Shown here piece by piece: positions 22,351 through 34,428 of a stretch of 64,000 bases of DNA. A program made the translations under genes and the position numbers. How positions within the stretch are numbered: position 1 is the first letter of the stretch; the number at the start of each line of letters is the position of its first letter. The notes under the pieces were generated by a model that saw nothing but the letters and a program-made list of their open reading frames with translations, searched no databases and had not been told where the DNA came from. The stretch spans positions 405,263,965-405,327,964 of the forward strand of contig CAKMRJ010001112.1 in assembly GCA_928212115.1 (NCBI GenBank). Reading direction: 5' to 3'. The DNA is from Lactuca virosa. Its lineage: Eukaryota > Streptophyta > Magnoliopsida > Asterales > Asteraceae.

Positions 22351-23215
22351 CTAGGATTTTACCCACCGCGCGTTGCGGCGGCAGTAATGGATTTAAAAAA
22401 GGAAATATTTCAGTAGAAAAATAGAAACTTCGGAGGACTTAAGTTGCAAAAATCACTAAAATCAGGGACCAAAACCATGCATAAAAACTTAGGAGGACGT
22501 AAGTTTCCAAAACATAAAAGTCAAGAAACAAATCCATGTTAAGCAAAATGCTTAAAAGTAAGCACGAGAACGTAAAAAATATTTATATCAAAACGTAAAT
22601 AAACTCGAAGCACCAAAACATAAAAAACAATTACGTCGAAACGAAGACAAACTGAAATTTATACCAATATGTACATAATAAAAGCAAGTAATTTAAAAAA
22701 AAAGAATTAACAGACAAAATTTCTAAATCTACGTCAAAACGTGGTCCACCTCGAATTTATACCGATACATATATAAAGTAACGCATATTAAATTATCTTT
22801 TTTTATAAATAAATTAACAAATTTTACAAACCTCAAATTTGTAGGGTTTAAAATGACATTTAATAAAGTAGAGGAAAATATAAAGCAGAGGGTTGGTAAC
22901 TGTATACGGGATAAACACATTAAAAAAAGGAGAGGATTAAAGTCATATTCTAAAAAATTCAAAGTTTAGGGGGATGAAAGCGATATTTTAAAAAGTAGCG
23001 GGTGGAAAATAAAAGGGATGAAAGTAATATTTTAAAAAGTCAAGTTAAGGGGGTAAGAACATCATTTTGAAAAGTATAGGGAAGGAAATCTCCATTGTCA
23101 AAATAAAGGGATGGAATATGTATATAAATTCAAAGTATAGGGAGTGAGAATGGAAAAAAAAAGTAGAAGGGAGGAAAAGAAAGGAAAGTGACCACCGACT
23201 TTTGTATTTAGAAGA
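22351..23215 (-). mobile_element. Non-autonomous Helitron
   Basis: 865 bp, read on the minus strand. It starts TCTTCTAAATAC, preceded by A. It ends with a GC-rich hairpin (CCGCCGC, loop AACGC, GCGCGGTGG) followed by about ten bases and CTAG, then T. Insertion between A and T without target duplication, the TC start, the 3' hairpin and the CTAG end are the Helitron hallmarks. It splits a family-B LTR, which resumes at 23216. No Rep/helicase. Confidence 0.8.
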
Positions 23216-24626
23216 TATATAATTAGCGTCAAAAATGGCTTTTTGATGGAAGATAATTTAGAAAGAATAATCTTAACCAAGTGATAGTATATGTCACAAG
23301 GGTTCCGTACATATAAAGAACGTTGAAATCCGAGTTATAACGAAGAACTCATGACCCGTCAAAGTTTTACGGCTAAACCGGCACGGCACTGCATAACGTA
23401 AAAAGTGAAATTTTGATAAGATAATTTTTAGCCTTAGCAATCTAAACAAAGTTTTAGTATACGTTAAACCGGGAACGTACATAAAAAAAGAACGTCCAAA
23501 TCTGACTTCGTATGAGAAAGTTATGATTTTTCTAAGATTTCACATAACAGTATACAACCCGAAAATCAAATTTTAGACTGGTCGATTTTTAGCCGACACA
23601 ACCTAAATGAGAATTGAATGTATCATTAATAGGAGCTCAACGATATAAAGACAGAGAAAACGGACGTCGAATGACAAAGTTATAAATTTTTAACGGACTT
23701 TAACTGTCTAAGCCTGTTAAAACATAACTTTAAAAATAAAGTCAAAATTAGTCGGCGGAGTCTAAACGAAAGTTGTAGAGTACGTCGCCACCTACGCATG
23801 TATATAAAGAACGTCAAAAACAGAGCTTGTATGTGAAAGTTATGGATTTTAGTAGATAATTAGTTTTTGGAGTAATCTGTGAGTGACACGTGGCACAATC
23901 CTGTCCATTGCTTCCTCCACACGCCTTGCCACTAGATGGTGACACTTGGCACTCAACACGACGAGTTGGAGGCCAGAACACACCGTGTTGGCCAAATTTT
24001 CTGCCTATAAATAGAGGCATAATTCACCTCATTTTCTCACACCTTCACCCTTCTTTCTCTCTCTCAAACTTCTCTCCAAACCCCTCCCAATCCCTAGTAA
24101 CTCCCAAGTGCTAGAAGCGAGTCCCGGAGCGCCAGAAGGCTCCGAGAAGAAGAGCTTTTCGGCTCAGAAGTTCTGCCCCCGCAGAGCCTGGTTCCTAGCC
24201 AAACCTCCTAGTAAGTGAGTTATGCTTACCCTACTTTAAGTATAGCTTATGTTTGAGTTTATTATCGTTATTATGAACTTATAAATAATATATATATTAT
24301 AAAATATAATATATAAAGTGTTATTATAATATCTTTTAACTACTCGCGGTATGGGGAATCTGGTTTGAAGGGCCGCATAGGGTTGTTGGATTTCAGAAGT
24401 GCTATAATGCCAAAATGGTCCTGCCCTCCGATGTTTCATGTATGTCCCCTGTCTGTACATAGTGGTTAAAAAGTATTGTTTAACACTTATAAAACAATAT
24501 CATTCGTAAATAGTCGCAATAAATATTAGACTAAAATCTAGCGATAATGATACTAGGTTTCGTCGAAGGAAAATAAAATTGTTAGAAGCGAAGCGCTGCC
24601 CGAGTTTGGAATCATCACTTTAACAA

Positions 24627-25326
24627 GTGAGTGCATAGTTACTTTCATCTTACACATAGTTATGAAGTATTTAATATAAATTACGTGCTATGTGTGTATA
24701 TTATCTGTGTTCTTGATATCTATGTTGGATGAACAAAATATACATGTTTTATTTGATTTAAACTGTATATGTATTTTATACCCATAAAAATATTAGGTAA
24801 AGATGGGTAGATGAATGATGAGAGATGAAAGATGATATAAATGAACATTGGCAGCTATGGACTTAATGCATGCTAGATAAACCCTGCAACTATGGACTTA
24901 GTGCCAAATAGATAAACCCTGGCAACTATGGACTTAGTGTCTTACAAATGAACATTGGCAGCTATGGACTTAGTGCCTTACAAATGAACATTGGCAGTTA
25001 TGCATTTAGTGCCCTATAAATGGATATTGGCAGCTATGGACTTAGTGCCTAATAGATAACATCAGCTGCTATGGACTTAGTGCCTATTGGATGAACCCTG
25101 GAAGCGATGAACTTTGTGCCTATTCCTTAGGACAATCCTTAGGAATGAATGAGTGAATGATAGATGATTCTTAGGGTATATCCTTAATAAATAAAGAATA
25201 TAATGGGGATGGGTAATTAGGTTAATTGTTTGATGATGAAACATAATAACTTTATGATTGTGGGTTGAAACCCTATGTACTCACCAGGTTTCCCAACCTG
25301 ACCCACTCAGTTTATTTATATCACAG
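24627..25326 (+). other. Predicted LTR leader intron (family B, 5' LTR)
   Basis: Donor-like CAA/GTGAGTGCATAG (24627-24638) and partner CTATGTACTCAC (25273-25284), complementary over 12 positions with one G-U pair. The acceptor-like T-rich TATATCACAG ends at 25326. The tandem array lies in between. A competing donor-like GTAAGTGAG lies near 24210, so the true donor is uncertain. Confidence 0.4.
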
Positions 25327-25607
25327 GCGTCGATACGAAGCTACATTACACTGAGAGATTAAAGGAGATGTAAATCACTAGTGTAAATGAATGTAAGGTA
25401 TGTTTATGCTTATGTTTTTGTATTAACGATGACATCCCAAAGTTTTAATATAAACAAATTACATTTCTTCAGAAATGCTTTGATAATATATTTATCATGT
25501 TTTCTGAGAACAAGTTCCGCAATATTATTATTTAAAATGGATACTCTGATTTTTAAATAAGCATAAATAAAATTTTTAAAATGACCGTGAAATTGGGGAT
25601 GTCACAG

Positions 25608-25616
25608 TTGGTATCA
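25608..25616 (+). promoter_or_regulatory. Primer-binding site of the family-B element
   Basis: TTGGTATCA directly after the LTR end GATGTCACAG. It continues TAGTA rather than GAGCA, so the iMet complementarity has decayed by a base or two. Confidence 0.75.
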
Positions 25617-26025
25617 TAGTATTAGTTTAAGCGAACTAGGAATCAGGATTTATTTCTAGACTTAAACTTAGAATCCTAAGCGATGATCGTGAGCAGTGTG
25701 TCTAATATATTTTAGGTAGTACACCTGAATAGACACAAGCACTAGCTTATTTAGGGAAGATGCCTAAAATGCTTTTATGTGCTAAATGATTTGTGATGCT
25801 TTATGATGCTATCATTTGAATCGGATCTATGGTCTGTTGCCGACCGGATCTGAAAACTTTATGTGTTCAGATTTCTAAATGTCTAATTATTGTATTAGAA
25901 TTGTCATGTTAGCATGTAACTTTTCGGAGTGATAAAGAGATTTATGCATCTATCATAAATAAAGCTTTCCCTATCTTAGTTCTCGTCACTGCACACCGAA
26001 CGTCTGATTTGGTGTATAGATCGAC

Positions 26026-27015
26026 ATGGCGAGAACCCGAAGCAGATTCAGAAATGCTAATGCTAATCAGCAGGCTGTGATGGAGCGTGCACCAGAAGTA
26101 GCAGTTGCACCCGAGCCAATCACACTGGAAGCAATACAAGCGATGATGCAAATGATGTTGGATCGTCAGATGGAAGAGACAAGGCGTCTACTTCAAGAGA
26201 ATAGGGATGAACCTACTGTACCCATCATACAGCCTGAGCTGAACATTGAACAATCAGATGAAGGAAACTTTAGTCAGACTGTCAGTCAAGCTGAGCCACG
26301 TATGGTTAGAAGAAACCAACCCGATGGAGGAAATGATTGACGCAGATGTAAGTACAAGGATTTCATGGCATCCAAACCACCAAGTCTTTCTGGAAGCCCA
26401 ACACCGGTAGAATTCAGGGATTGGATCTTCGATATGGAGATGATGTTTGAAAGTTGCGACTGCAGCAACAAACAGAAGACCGCTCTCGTGGTTACAGTAT
26501 TGAAGATTGGGGCATTAAACTGGTGGAAACTACTAGTTGATACCATGCCCAAGGGAGAAGCTAGCAAGATGTCTTGGGAGGACTTTTTGGTGCAACTGAA
26601 AATGCAGTACTGCTCTGAGCAGGATCTTATGGGGAGAGCTGAGGTAGGAGAAAAGAGGAAGTTTGATGGATCTTCAAGGCCCAACAAGAAGAGAAGATTT
26701 TCAAAAACTAGTTCCAAGAAGTTTGGAGGAGGAGGAGGAAGTGAAGCAAAATGGTGCGATAAGTGCAAAAAGAAGCACTCTAGGAAATATGGCGAGGAGT
26801 TGACATGTTTCAAGTGCGGAAAAATTGGTCATTACGCCAATAAGTGTACATCCAACAAAAGGGTATGTTATGGATGCAGAGACAATGGGCATATGTCAAA
26901 AGATTTCCCGAAGAAAAATGAAGCAGCAAGGCCGAATGTGTCGCCGAAGCCGAAGGCAAGAGCATTCCAGATGATCCTTAATGAAGCAGGCGAGGATGCA
27001 AGGGATCAGGAGTGA
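26026..27015 (+). pseudogene. gag of the family-B element, one in-frame stop
   Basis: 330 codons in one frame, interrupted only by TGA at 26338-26340. Start MARTRSRFRNANANQ. A Met-rich helix (AIQAMMQMMLDRQMEETRRL), then after the stop KDFMASKPPSLSG, EFRDWIFDMEMMFESCDC, GALNWWKLLVDTM, FLVQLKMQYC (retrotransposon gag core), a short deletion after SEQDL, a basic linker, and two zinc knuckles: CFKCGKIGHYANKC (intact C-x2-C-x4-H-x4-C) and CYGCRDNGHMSKDF (last Cys replaced by Phe). It ends without joining any pol. Confidence 0.9.
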
Positions 27016-27526
27016 GGATCTATATATCCGAAGATCGGGATATGAAGTAGCCATATAGATAGTATCATGTGGTGTAGCCTAGTATAAGAGGCATAGTATA
27101 GGGTGAACTTAAACATCTATGTAATCGTTTCAAGAAATAATATAAACCTTGGTTATGTTATCTGATGTGTTAAGTTGCTATATGATTTTTCTTGTGTGGC
27201 GACTTGGAAAACTGCGAGACAATACTTGGGACGAGTATGAGTAAGTGTGAAAGGTAGTAAAGGCCTATACTACCGGAAGCACGTGACTTACACTTGGATC
27301 GGGGAAAGTCACAAGGTTACCCAGGGCGCCAGTAAATGATTATGTTTTGTTCATGTATGTCGTTACCATCGTTTCGGTAATGACTAAGAAGATGATTATT
27401 ATTCCGACCCTAGAGGTCATATCAAATCGAGTCTGGTTAAGATAGGTATGTTACGTGGTTCAGAGAACCAAGTTCGATGTAACATTCGACTTAAGCCAAA
27501 AGATTTAAGTAAAAGATAATCGAAGC
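27016..27526 (+). other. Non-coding interior of the family-B element, left part
   Basis: Follows the gag stop. It has no protease, RT or integrase motif. It continues at 29702 after the family-D LTR. Confidence 0.6.
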
Positions 27527-27655
27527 TATAACGCCCGGTTCCTAGGAGGCATTTTAAAGAAGAATTCTCATTTTTGCAAAGGGACTCGAGGAGTTGGAGG
27601 TCCCAAACTCGTCCAGTACAAATAGGAATAAGTTTGGACCCGAGTTGAGAAACCT

Positions 27656-27739
27656 ACTCGACGAGTTGGTAAGGACCAACTCGACGAGTTGGAGCTGGTA
27701 AATGAAACCCTAATTTCGGGGTTTTGCACACTATTTAAG
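27656..27739 (+). promoter_or_regulatory. Family-D LTR promoter: ACTCGACGAGT palindromes and TATA
   Basis: ACTCGACGAGT (27656-27666) and CAACTCGACGAGTTG (27677-27691), then CCCTAATTTCGGGGTTTTGC and TATTTAAG (27732-27739). Same layout as family A. Confidence 0.55.
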
Positions 27740-28950
27740 CATCCTATTCTTCACTTGTTGGCGTCATTTGCTGCCTCTATCGTCATAAACCCTAGCTACA
27801 AAACCCTAATCCACCCTTGAGTGTTTTGGAGCCATTATTGTGTGTTCTTGGTGACTTTGAAGCTTGAGAAGGAAGGAGAAGCTTGAGGATTCAAGAGGGA
27901 GGCAGTAGATCCAGAGTTCAAGCTTCATTTCGGACTCATTTGAGGTAGAAAGATTATATCTTGACTTCGTATCACTTAAATCCTCATTTAGGTTAGTATG
28001 TTGTCACTTTTGGGCCATTTTGAAGTCACTTTCGGGATTTGAGTGTTTTATGGAGTTGTGACTTCAGATCTAGCCACATATGAGCTCATGAAGCTCAAAG
28101 TTGCCAACTTTATTAGTCCATGGCCTTTCTCCATGCCCTAGATCTCCTTTATAGCTTGGTTTTTGGTGTTTCTAGCGCATAACACCATGCATGGGCGTAA
28201 AGTTAACAACATTACGTGTTATGCGAGCCCTAGGGAACCAGATCTATGATTTAGAAGCATTGGGCTCGATTGGAATCGACTGAATGAGTGAGGGCTAAAA
28301 GGAACTCAACGAGTTGCTCATGCAACTCGGCGAGTTGCATCGTTATTCCCTAGTTTTCTGACTCCGGAGCAAACCCAGTGAGCCTAGGAGATGACTCAGT
28401 GATTGGGTAAGGTTCTCCGAGTTTTGAAGACTGAGGAACTCATCGAGTGCAAGGAAGAACTCGACGAGTTGTTCCGGTTTGTCCCGACTCTGTTTGAAGG
28501 AGAACTCGACGAGTCAAAGGAGGAACTCGGCGAGTTGTGAGTAAAATGTCCTGACTCGGTTTGAAGGGGAACTCGACGATTTCATGAAAGAACTCGAAGA
28601 GTAGGATCGAGATTTCCAAAGTTTCATGGATCAGGAACTCGACGAGTTGATGGACCAACTCGGCGAGTTGAGTTAACCAGAATGTTGACTTTGACGTTGA
28701 CTTTGACCAAGGTTGACCCTTAGACGGTTATGAAGTTCGGATTGGAGTTTTGGACTTGATTGGTTTTGGACTTGGGCCTTAGCTAAGTATCTTGTGGGCC
28801 AGGGGTAAAATGGTTATTTTACCCACGTAAGGATTATGGATCATGGTTTGGAACCCAATTGCTAATAGGGTGATGTTTTGGTATTGATAGCCCAGGGAGT
28901 TGTTAGGACAGCAGCTAAGGATTTCCTGCAATGGACTTCAGCAGTGTGAG

Positions 28951-29461
28951 GTGAGTTACCTTCCAGTAGAAGTGGGTCTAAGGCCACAATGTCGGCCCAC
29001 TAGTAGGAGTTGTTTGTCAGATAATTGTCTTTATGATAATTATCTAGGTTTGCCACTATCTGTTATGTTTTATGTGCTAGCCTGATATGATGTTATGTAA
29101 TAGTGGTAGTAGGGGGAATAGTCCCCGTATCAGGTCGAAAGGACCCAAGGGGTAGGTCGGTCACCCCGGTATGCCTAACAGTATGATTATGTTATGTTGT
29201 TATGTGGTAGTAGTAGGGGTGAAACAGTCCCCGTAACCGGTTGAGATAAACCGGAGGGGTAGGTCGGACACCCCGGTATGTCTGACAGGGGTAGGTTAGG
29301 CACCCCGGTATGCCTAGCAGGGGTAGGTTGAGCACCCCGGTATGCTCAGCAGGATAGTTCGGGCACCCAAATATGCCTGGCAGTATGTTTATAGTATGGT
29401 ATGTGTTATGATGGGGGAACTCACTAAGCTTTGTGCTTACGGTTTATAGTTTTGGTTTCAG
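28951..29461 (+). other. Predicted LTR leader intron (family D)
   Basis: Donor TGTGAG/GTGAGTTACC (28951) and acceptor TTTTGGTTTCAG/GTACCTC (29461). The donor arm GTGAGTTACC pairs with GGGAACTCAC (29415-29424) at 9 of 10 positions. The latter continues CTAAG, a fair branch-point context 40 bases before the acceptor. The tandem array lies inside. Confidence 0.45.
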
Positions 29462-29701
29462 GTACCTCTTCTTTGAAGGGGAAGGAGCCGGCATGACTGC
29501 AGCACATCACACACATGATTTTCCACACATGAGATTCTTGGGATTTGTACTCTGACATTGTTACTATTTGATGATATGGTTTTGAGACACGTTATCTATG
29601 GTTTTATGAAATAAAATACTTGATGATGTTTTCTTATAAATTGTTTTATGAATCGTTATATTAAAAATGAAATTTTTGGTCTTGAATTTTGGGATGTTAC
29701 A

Positions 29702-30187
29702 GACACGATCAATAAAAGTGTCGTAATCGTCGTTAAGAAAGAAGCTTGTAGCTAGAAGTGATCCATGCTAGGATGTGATTATATCACATTAGAACATGAA
29801 GGAAGGTATTTTCCATTCTGGAATCTGACTCAAAAAGATCTGAGTCTAAGAGTTGCATTATACAATGAGAGGTCATTAGAACATGACACATCGGTCTGTT
29901 AAGATAATCGAAGTAAATACATTATATTAAGTTAAGTCTGTTTAAGTATAAGCAGCAGTCTCCAATAAGGATCGACTTTGTAACTCGAAGGTTACGATTG
30001 AAAGCCCAAAGAGCGTGTGCAAGATTAAACACCGCCAGCAGTCAAGAAGTTCAAAAGTTAGATACTCATTTGACAAGACAAATGAGTTACGATTATTACC
30101 TAGGATGAAAACATAACATATTGAGTCATTATACGAGCCCTGTTTCGTTGATGATTCTGGGACGTAATCATCCTAAGGGGAGATAAT
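29702..30187 (+). other. Family-B interior, right part, ending in polypurine tract
   Basis: Non-coding continuation of the family-B interior. AAGGGGAGATAAT at 30175-30187 directly before TGTAACG is the polypurine tract. Confidence 0.65.
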
Positions 30188-30989
30188 TGTAACGCCCGCA
30201 GATTCGGGCTGGTCAATTTAGAGACAATAACCGTTACGAATGACTTTTATAGAAGATTATTTAGAATAAATAATCTTAACCAAGTTATAGTATATGTCAC
30301 AAGGATTCTGTACATATAAATAAGACTAAAATCCGACTTATAACAAAGAAGTTATGACTCGTCGAAGTTTTGCGGCAAAACCGGCACGACGCTGTGTATC
30401 GTAAAAAGTGAGTTTGCGACAAATTACTTTTTAGCCTTAGCAATCTAAATGAAAGTCGTAACAGACGTTAAACCAAAATCGCGCATATAAAGAACGTCCA
30501 AATCTGACTTCGTTAGAGGAAGTTATGATTTTTCTAAGATTTGGCATAGCAGTATGCAACCCGGAAATTGAATTTTAGATCAATTGATTTTAAGCCGACA
30601 CAGTCTAAACGAGAATTGAAGATATCGTTAATAGGAACTTAACGATATAAAGACAGACGAAAACGGACGTCGGATGACAAAGTTATGAATTTTTAACAGA
30701 CTTTATCTGTCTAAGTCTGTTAAAATATAACTTTAAAAATAAATTCAAAATTAACCGATAGAGTCTAAACAAAAGTTGTAGATCACGTTGCCACCTACAC
30801 GTGGATATAAAGAACATCAAAAACAGTGCTCGTATGTGAAACTTACAGAATTTAGAAGTTAATGGGATTAGGATGCGAGGGTGACACGTGGCCGAATAAG
30901 GACCCTCCTTTTCCCTCCACAGATTTACATAGGATTCCGACACGTGCCCCTTGTACGCACAAAATAGAGCTTCGTACGCCCCACATACT

Positions 30990-31029
30990 GAGTACGCCCA
31001 GCGTACTCCGGGGATCCAGCCTATAAATA
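30990..31029 (+). promoter_or_regulatory. Family-B 3' LTR promoter
   Basis: GAGTACGCCCAGCGTACTC (30990-31008), then TATAAATA at 31022-31029, as in the 20986 copy but with a single palindrome. Confidence 0.5.
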
Positions 31030-32724
31030 GAGGCGAGGATCACCCCAAAAACTCACACCTTTCCCATTCTTTCTCTCTCAAATACTCTTCTTAGTCCCTC
31101 CCATTCCCTAGTACTTCCCAAGTGCTAGAGGCGAGTCCCGAAGCGCCAGAAGGCTCCGAGAAGAAGATCTTTTGTGTAACGCCTCGATTCTCAAGTATTA
31201 ATTTATGGTTTTAATTGTCATAATTCAAGGTCTACTCGACGAGTTGGATGCCTCAATCGTCGAGTAGCAGCGGTTTGGTCCACGTGTTTTAGTGACCTAC
31301 TCACCGAGTCCAAGAAGGGGCTCGACGAGTAGGAGCTGGCAGGATGTGACAACCCAAAATTTTCCATTGCTTTGAAAGCTCAGCCAGTCAACCCAAATTA
31401 GTGTCAGACTTATTCCTGCTATCATTTAGCACAATTTAGAGTCTGTTAGAGCGTTCCGAGCCTTGTACACTTAAGGGATAAGTGTCGGGGTTTATCTGTC
31501 GAAGCTATAGTACAACGAACGGGCCTGAAACACATTGACCCGGAGTTCACGGCCACCACATGGGAGTTTACGGCCGTAAACTCCATGTGGGCCGTAAACT
31601 CCACCTTAAATGGTGAAATGTGGCCATTTGTTTCATTCCTTCATTTCCTTTGGCTGAAATCCTCTCAACTATCATCCCGATCTTCGTCCCCGATCTTCAA
31701 AACTCGTAAGTTTCTTGTCCTAACTAGTTGATATGTTACTTGGGCTAGTGATCTTACATGATTTCATCCATGAAATCATTCCATTTGTGTAGATCTTCAA
31801 GTTTCACCAAGAACACCAAGAACACACACTAGTGTTCTTGGCCAAAATCGACCATTCAAGCCCCTAGATCGTAAGTACTCTTGTTCTAACTCGTTGTATA
31901 CTAAGTTTAACATGTTTAGGGCTTAGAAACATCAAGAATCATTGGATGAATGAGAGTTTACGGCCAAGGCATGTTCTTGGGCCGTAAACTCCCTTTAAGG
32001 GTACAATGATGCCCTTTCTTCTTTCCTTATGCCCAGAACTTAGCCTAGAACCAACCACCATTGAACTAGGGACCTTAAACATCAAAGAAACCATGTCCAC
32101 ATAGAGTTTACGGCCGTAAACTCATAAGGAAATGGTCCTTTGGCCGTAAACTCTATAAAGGGGTGATATTGTGCCCCTAACACCTCCTATGGCTTGTATA
32201 AATGACTAGAACCTTGCATGCTTAACCTAGAAACACCAAAACACGAAATGGGTGGGAAAACATGAGTTTACGGCCGTAAACTCATGTGTTTACGACTGCA
32301 AACTCCACCAAGGGTCTATTTTGAGCCCTAGTCACTTCCTAAGCCCTAGATTCGAGTCTAGCTTACTTCCTTGAGTGATATAAGACTTTTGAACACCCAA
32401 TGGCACCACTTCCATGAGTTTACGGCCGTAAACTTATGGGGGAAGTGGTCCAGAAACCGTAAACACCCCTAAGGGCCACCATTTGAGGAGTAAACTCCAA
32501 TGTGAGGTCGTACTCTCTTTATATGCAACCCTTAGTACTCCTAGCACTTGTAGTAAAGTGTTTTCATGTATTAGGATGTCTTTACTTGCATAATTAGTTA
32601 TCAAATGACTAATTAGATACTTAAATGTATCATTACATGTTCAATAGGATCCGAGTGTGTGTTCAAGTCCTCACTTGACACATAGCATCCTATACCATTC
32701 GTCCATCCGAATCACCCACGTCAG

Positions 32725-34428
32725 GTGAGTTCATACCCCTGAATCAACCTTTTAAATGATTTTAAATGCTTTTATGGGGGGGAATACAAGTTGAACTATA
32801 CAGTTAATATATCAATCACATGTGATTAATAACGGTATAGCAAATACATTTTTGTATGTTAAACTGTTTCATCCAGCTAAAGGTTTTCAAATCCTGTTTT
32901 CAAATCTCTTTTAAAGTATGAAAATCCCCTTTTAGATTATTAAAGCTTTTTCAAAGGTTTTACCAAAACTTCTTATATGCTTTTATATTGTAAAATGCAT
33001 GTCTATATATGTATAGTTATATAAGTAATGTTTGAAGGACTTAGGAAGGCTAGCTCGCTTTAATTCCTTTTCCTTGTTTGGATGTGGCTTTAGGTTATCG
33101 GTTATCCGTCCGAAGGTCGTTTAAATATTAGTTATATATCATGTATACATATATAGTCATAAAAAGTTCTATCAGCCAGTTCATCACCTTTGGGTAGCAA
33201 AGGCATCTAGATAACCTCTCAAGTAAACTATAATAGGTATAATTTAGAAACCAACCATAACTTTCATGAAGGAGAACTTAGTTACATCTAGATTCTAAAA
33301 ACTTATACTTTTAGTAAAAGAAAGGTTTATAGAAATCAAAACACGGGATACATCCTCATGACACGGATTTCACCGTAGTCGAGCGGTAACCAGAGTCTCC
33401 TGGAGGGAGAGCGGGCATTGTGTGTATAGATCTATACGGGACAGACACTCCCACATTCTGACTGCTAGCTACAGTCCCGGCTGACCAAGCCAAGGGGTGA
33501 CAAATGTTACATTCATTCCGACGCCAGCAGGTCGTCAAGTATTCGATTGTCAATCAGTATGGTTACGAGTATCTTTACGCTTACCTTATAATTCATGGCT
33601 TTAAGGTAATAAGTATTATCACGGTATTTTCTATATAGGAAACTATCATAACCTATTTTCCTAGTTATACACTAGGCCACATTTTAAACCTTTAAACCAA
33701 CCCACTTAGGATTAAAGGCTATTTTAGACTCTCCGAGGCGTATTGTTCATTTAATACTTTCTGGAGTCTGTATTTCATTGTTTTAGACTCTCCGAGGCGT
33801 ATTGTTCATTTAATACTTCCTGGAGTCTGTATTTCCTTGTTTTAGACTCTCCGAGGCGTATTGTTCATTCAATACTTCCTGGAGTCTGTATTTCCTTGTT
33901 TTAGACTCTCCGAGGCGTATTGTTCATTTAATACTTCCTGGAGTCTGTATTTCCTTGTTTTAGACTCTCTGAGGCGTATTGTTCATTTAATACTTCCTGG
34001 AGTCTGTATTTCATTCTTTTAGACTCTCTGAGGCGTGTTGATCATTCAATAACACCTGGAGTCTATGTTTTATTTACTTTTAGCCAGCAGTGTTACTGCT
34101 GAGGTAAAAATATTATTTTCCCTATTACTTTTGATTGTGATCTTCTCACATATTCTTTAAAGTATAAATTATATTTTGATAATGATAGTACCTTTAAGGG
34201 AAAATGTTTCTTAAACATAAAACGATTGGGTCTTGGTAGAAGACTACTTTTATTAGAAAATATAGGATTTTCTGGGAGAAATACAAATACTCTGTAAATT
34301 CTAATCACCATCATTGTGTGAGATTATTTTGAAGTAAAACATGTATTTATACCAATGTCCTTAAATACTTATGAACTCACCAGCATTAAAATGTTGATAC
34401 TCACTTTCAAAATAACTTGTATTCTCAG
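32725..34428 (+). other. Predicted LTR leader intron (family E)
   Basis: Donor CGTCAG/GTGAGTTCAT and acceptor TTGTATTCTCAG/G. Arms GGTGAGTTCAT (32724-32734) and ATGAACTCACC (34371-34381) are perfectly complementary over 11 bases. Partner and acceptor are repeated in the 3' LTR remnant (36439-36449 and TATTCTCAG near 36495). Confidence 0.45.
33722..34080. repeat. 59-bp tandem repeat, about 6 copies, in the family-E LTR
   Basis: The unit contains TTTTAGACTCTCCGAGGCGT and CTTCCTGGAGTCTGTATTTC; consecutive copies are offset by exactly 59 bases. AGACTC and GAGTCT inside each unit are inverted. There are no unique spacers, so it is not a CRISPR array. Confidence 0.95.

Larger units (their letters stand above)
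22311..25606 (+). repeat. Family-B 5' LTR, second copy, with Helitron inside
   Basis: Begins TGTAACGCGCACAG and ends GATGTCACA, directly before the primer site TTGGTATCA. Its early part is interrupted by a Helitron. Its promoter block differs from the other copies: the GTACGCCC palindromes are replaced by a sequence with CACGACGAG and CACCGTGTTGG before TATAAATA (24006-24013). It contains a tandem array around CAGCTATGGACTTAGTGCC (about 24850-25113). Confidence 0.85.
27527..29701 (+). repeat. Family-D solo LTR
   Basis: 2175 bp. The start TATAACGCCC is a TG-to-TA variant of TGTAACGCCC and the end is GGGATGTTACA. It sits in the interior of the family-B element, whose sequence resumes at 29702. 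Flanks GAAGC and GACAC are only a partial match, so the target duplication has decayed or is absent. It contains ACTCGACGAGT palindromes before TATA, a second set at about 28304-28680, donor and acceptor-like sites and a GGGGTAGGTC...CCCCGGTATG tandem array (about 29140-29390). Confidence 0.85.

Noticed and set aside
26286..26813. 175-codon minus-strand ORF
   Set aside because: Antisense shadow of the family-B gag.
27522..29706. Target duplication for the family-D LTR
   Set aside because: GAAGC and GACAC agree at only three of five positions.
33722..34080. Regularly spaced repeats resembling a CRISPR array
   Set aside because: Repeats are contiguous 59-bp units with no variable spacers, inside a plant LTR.
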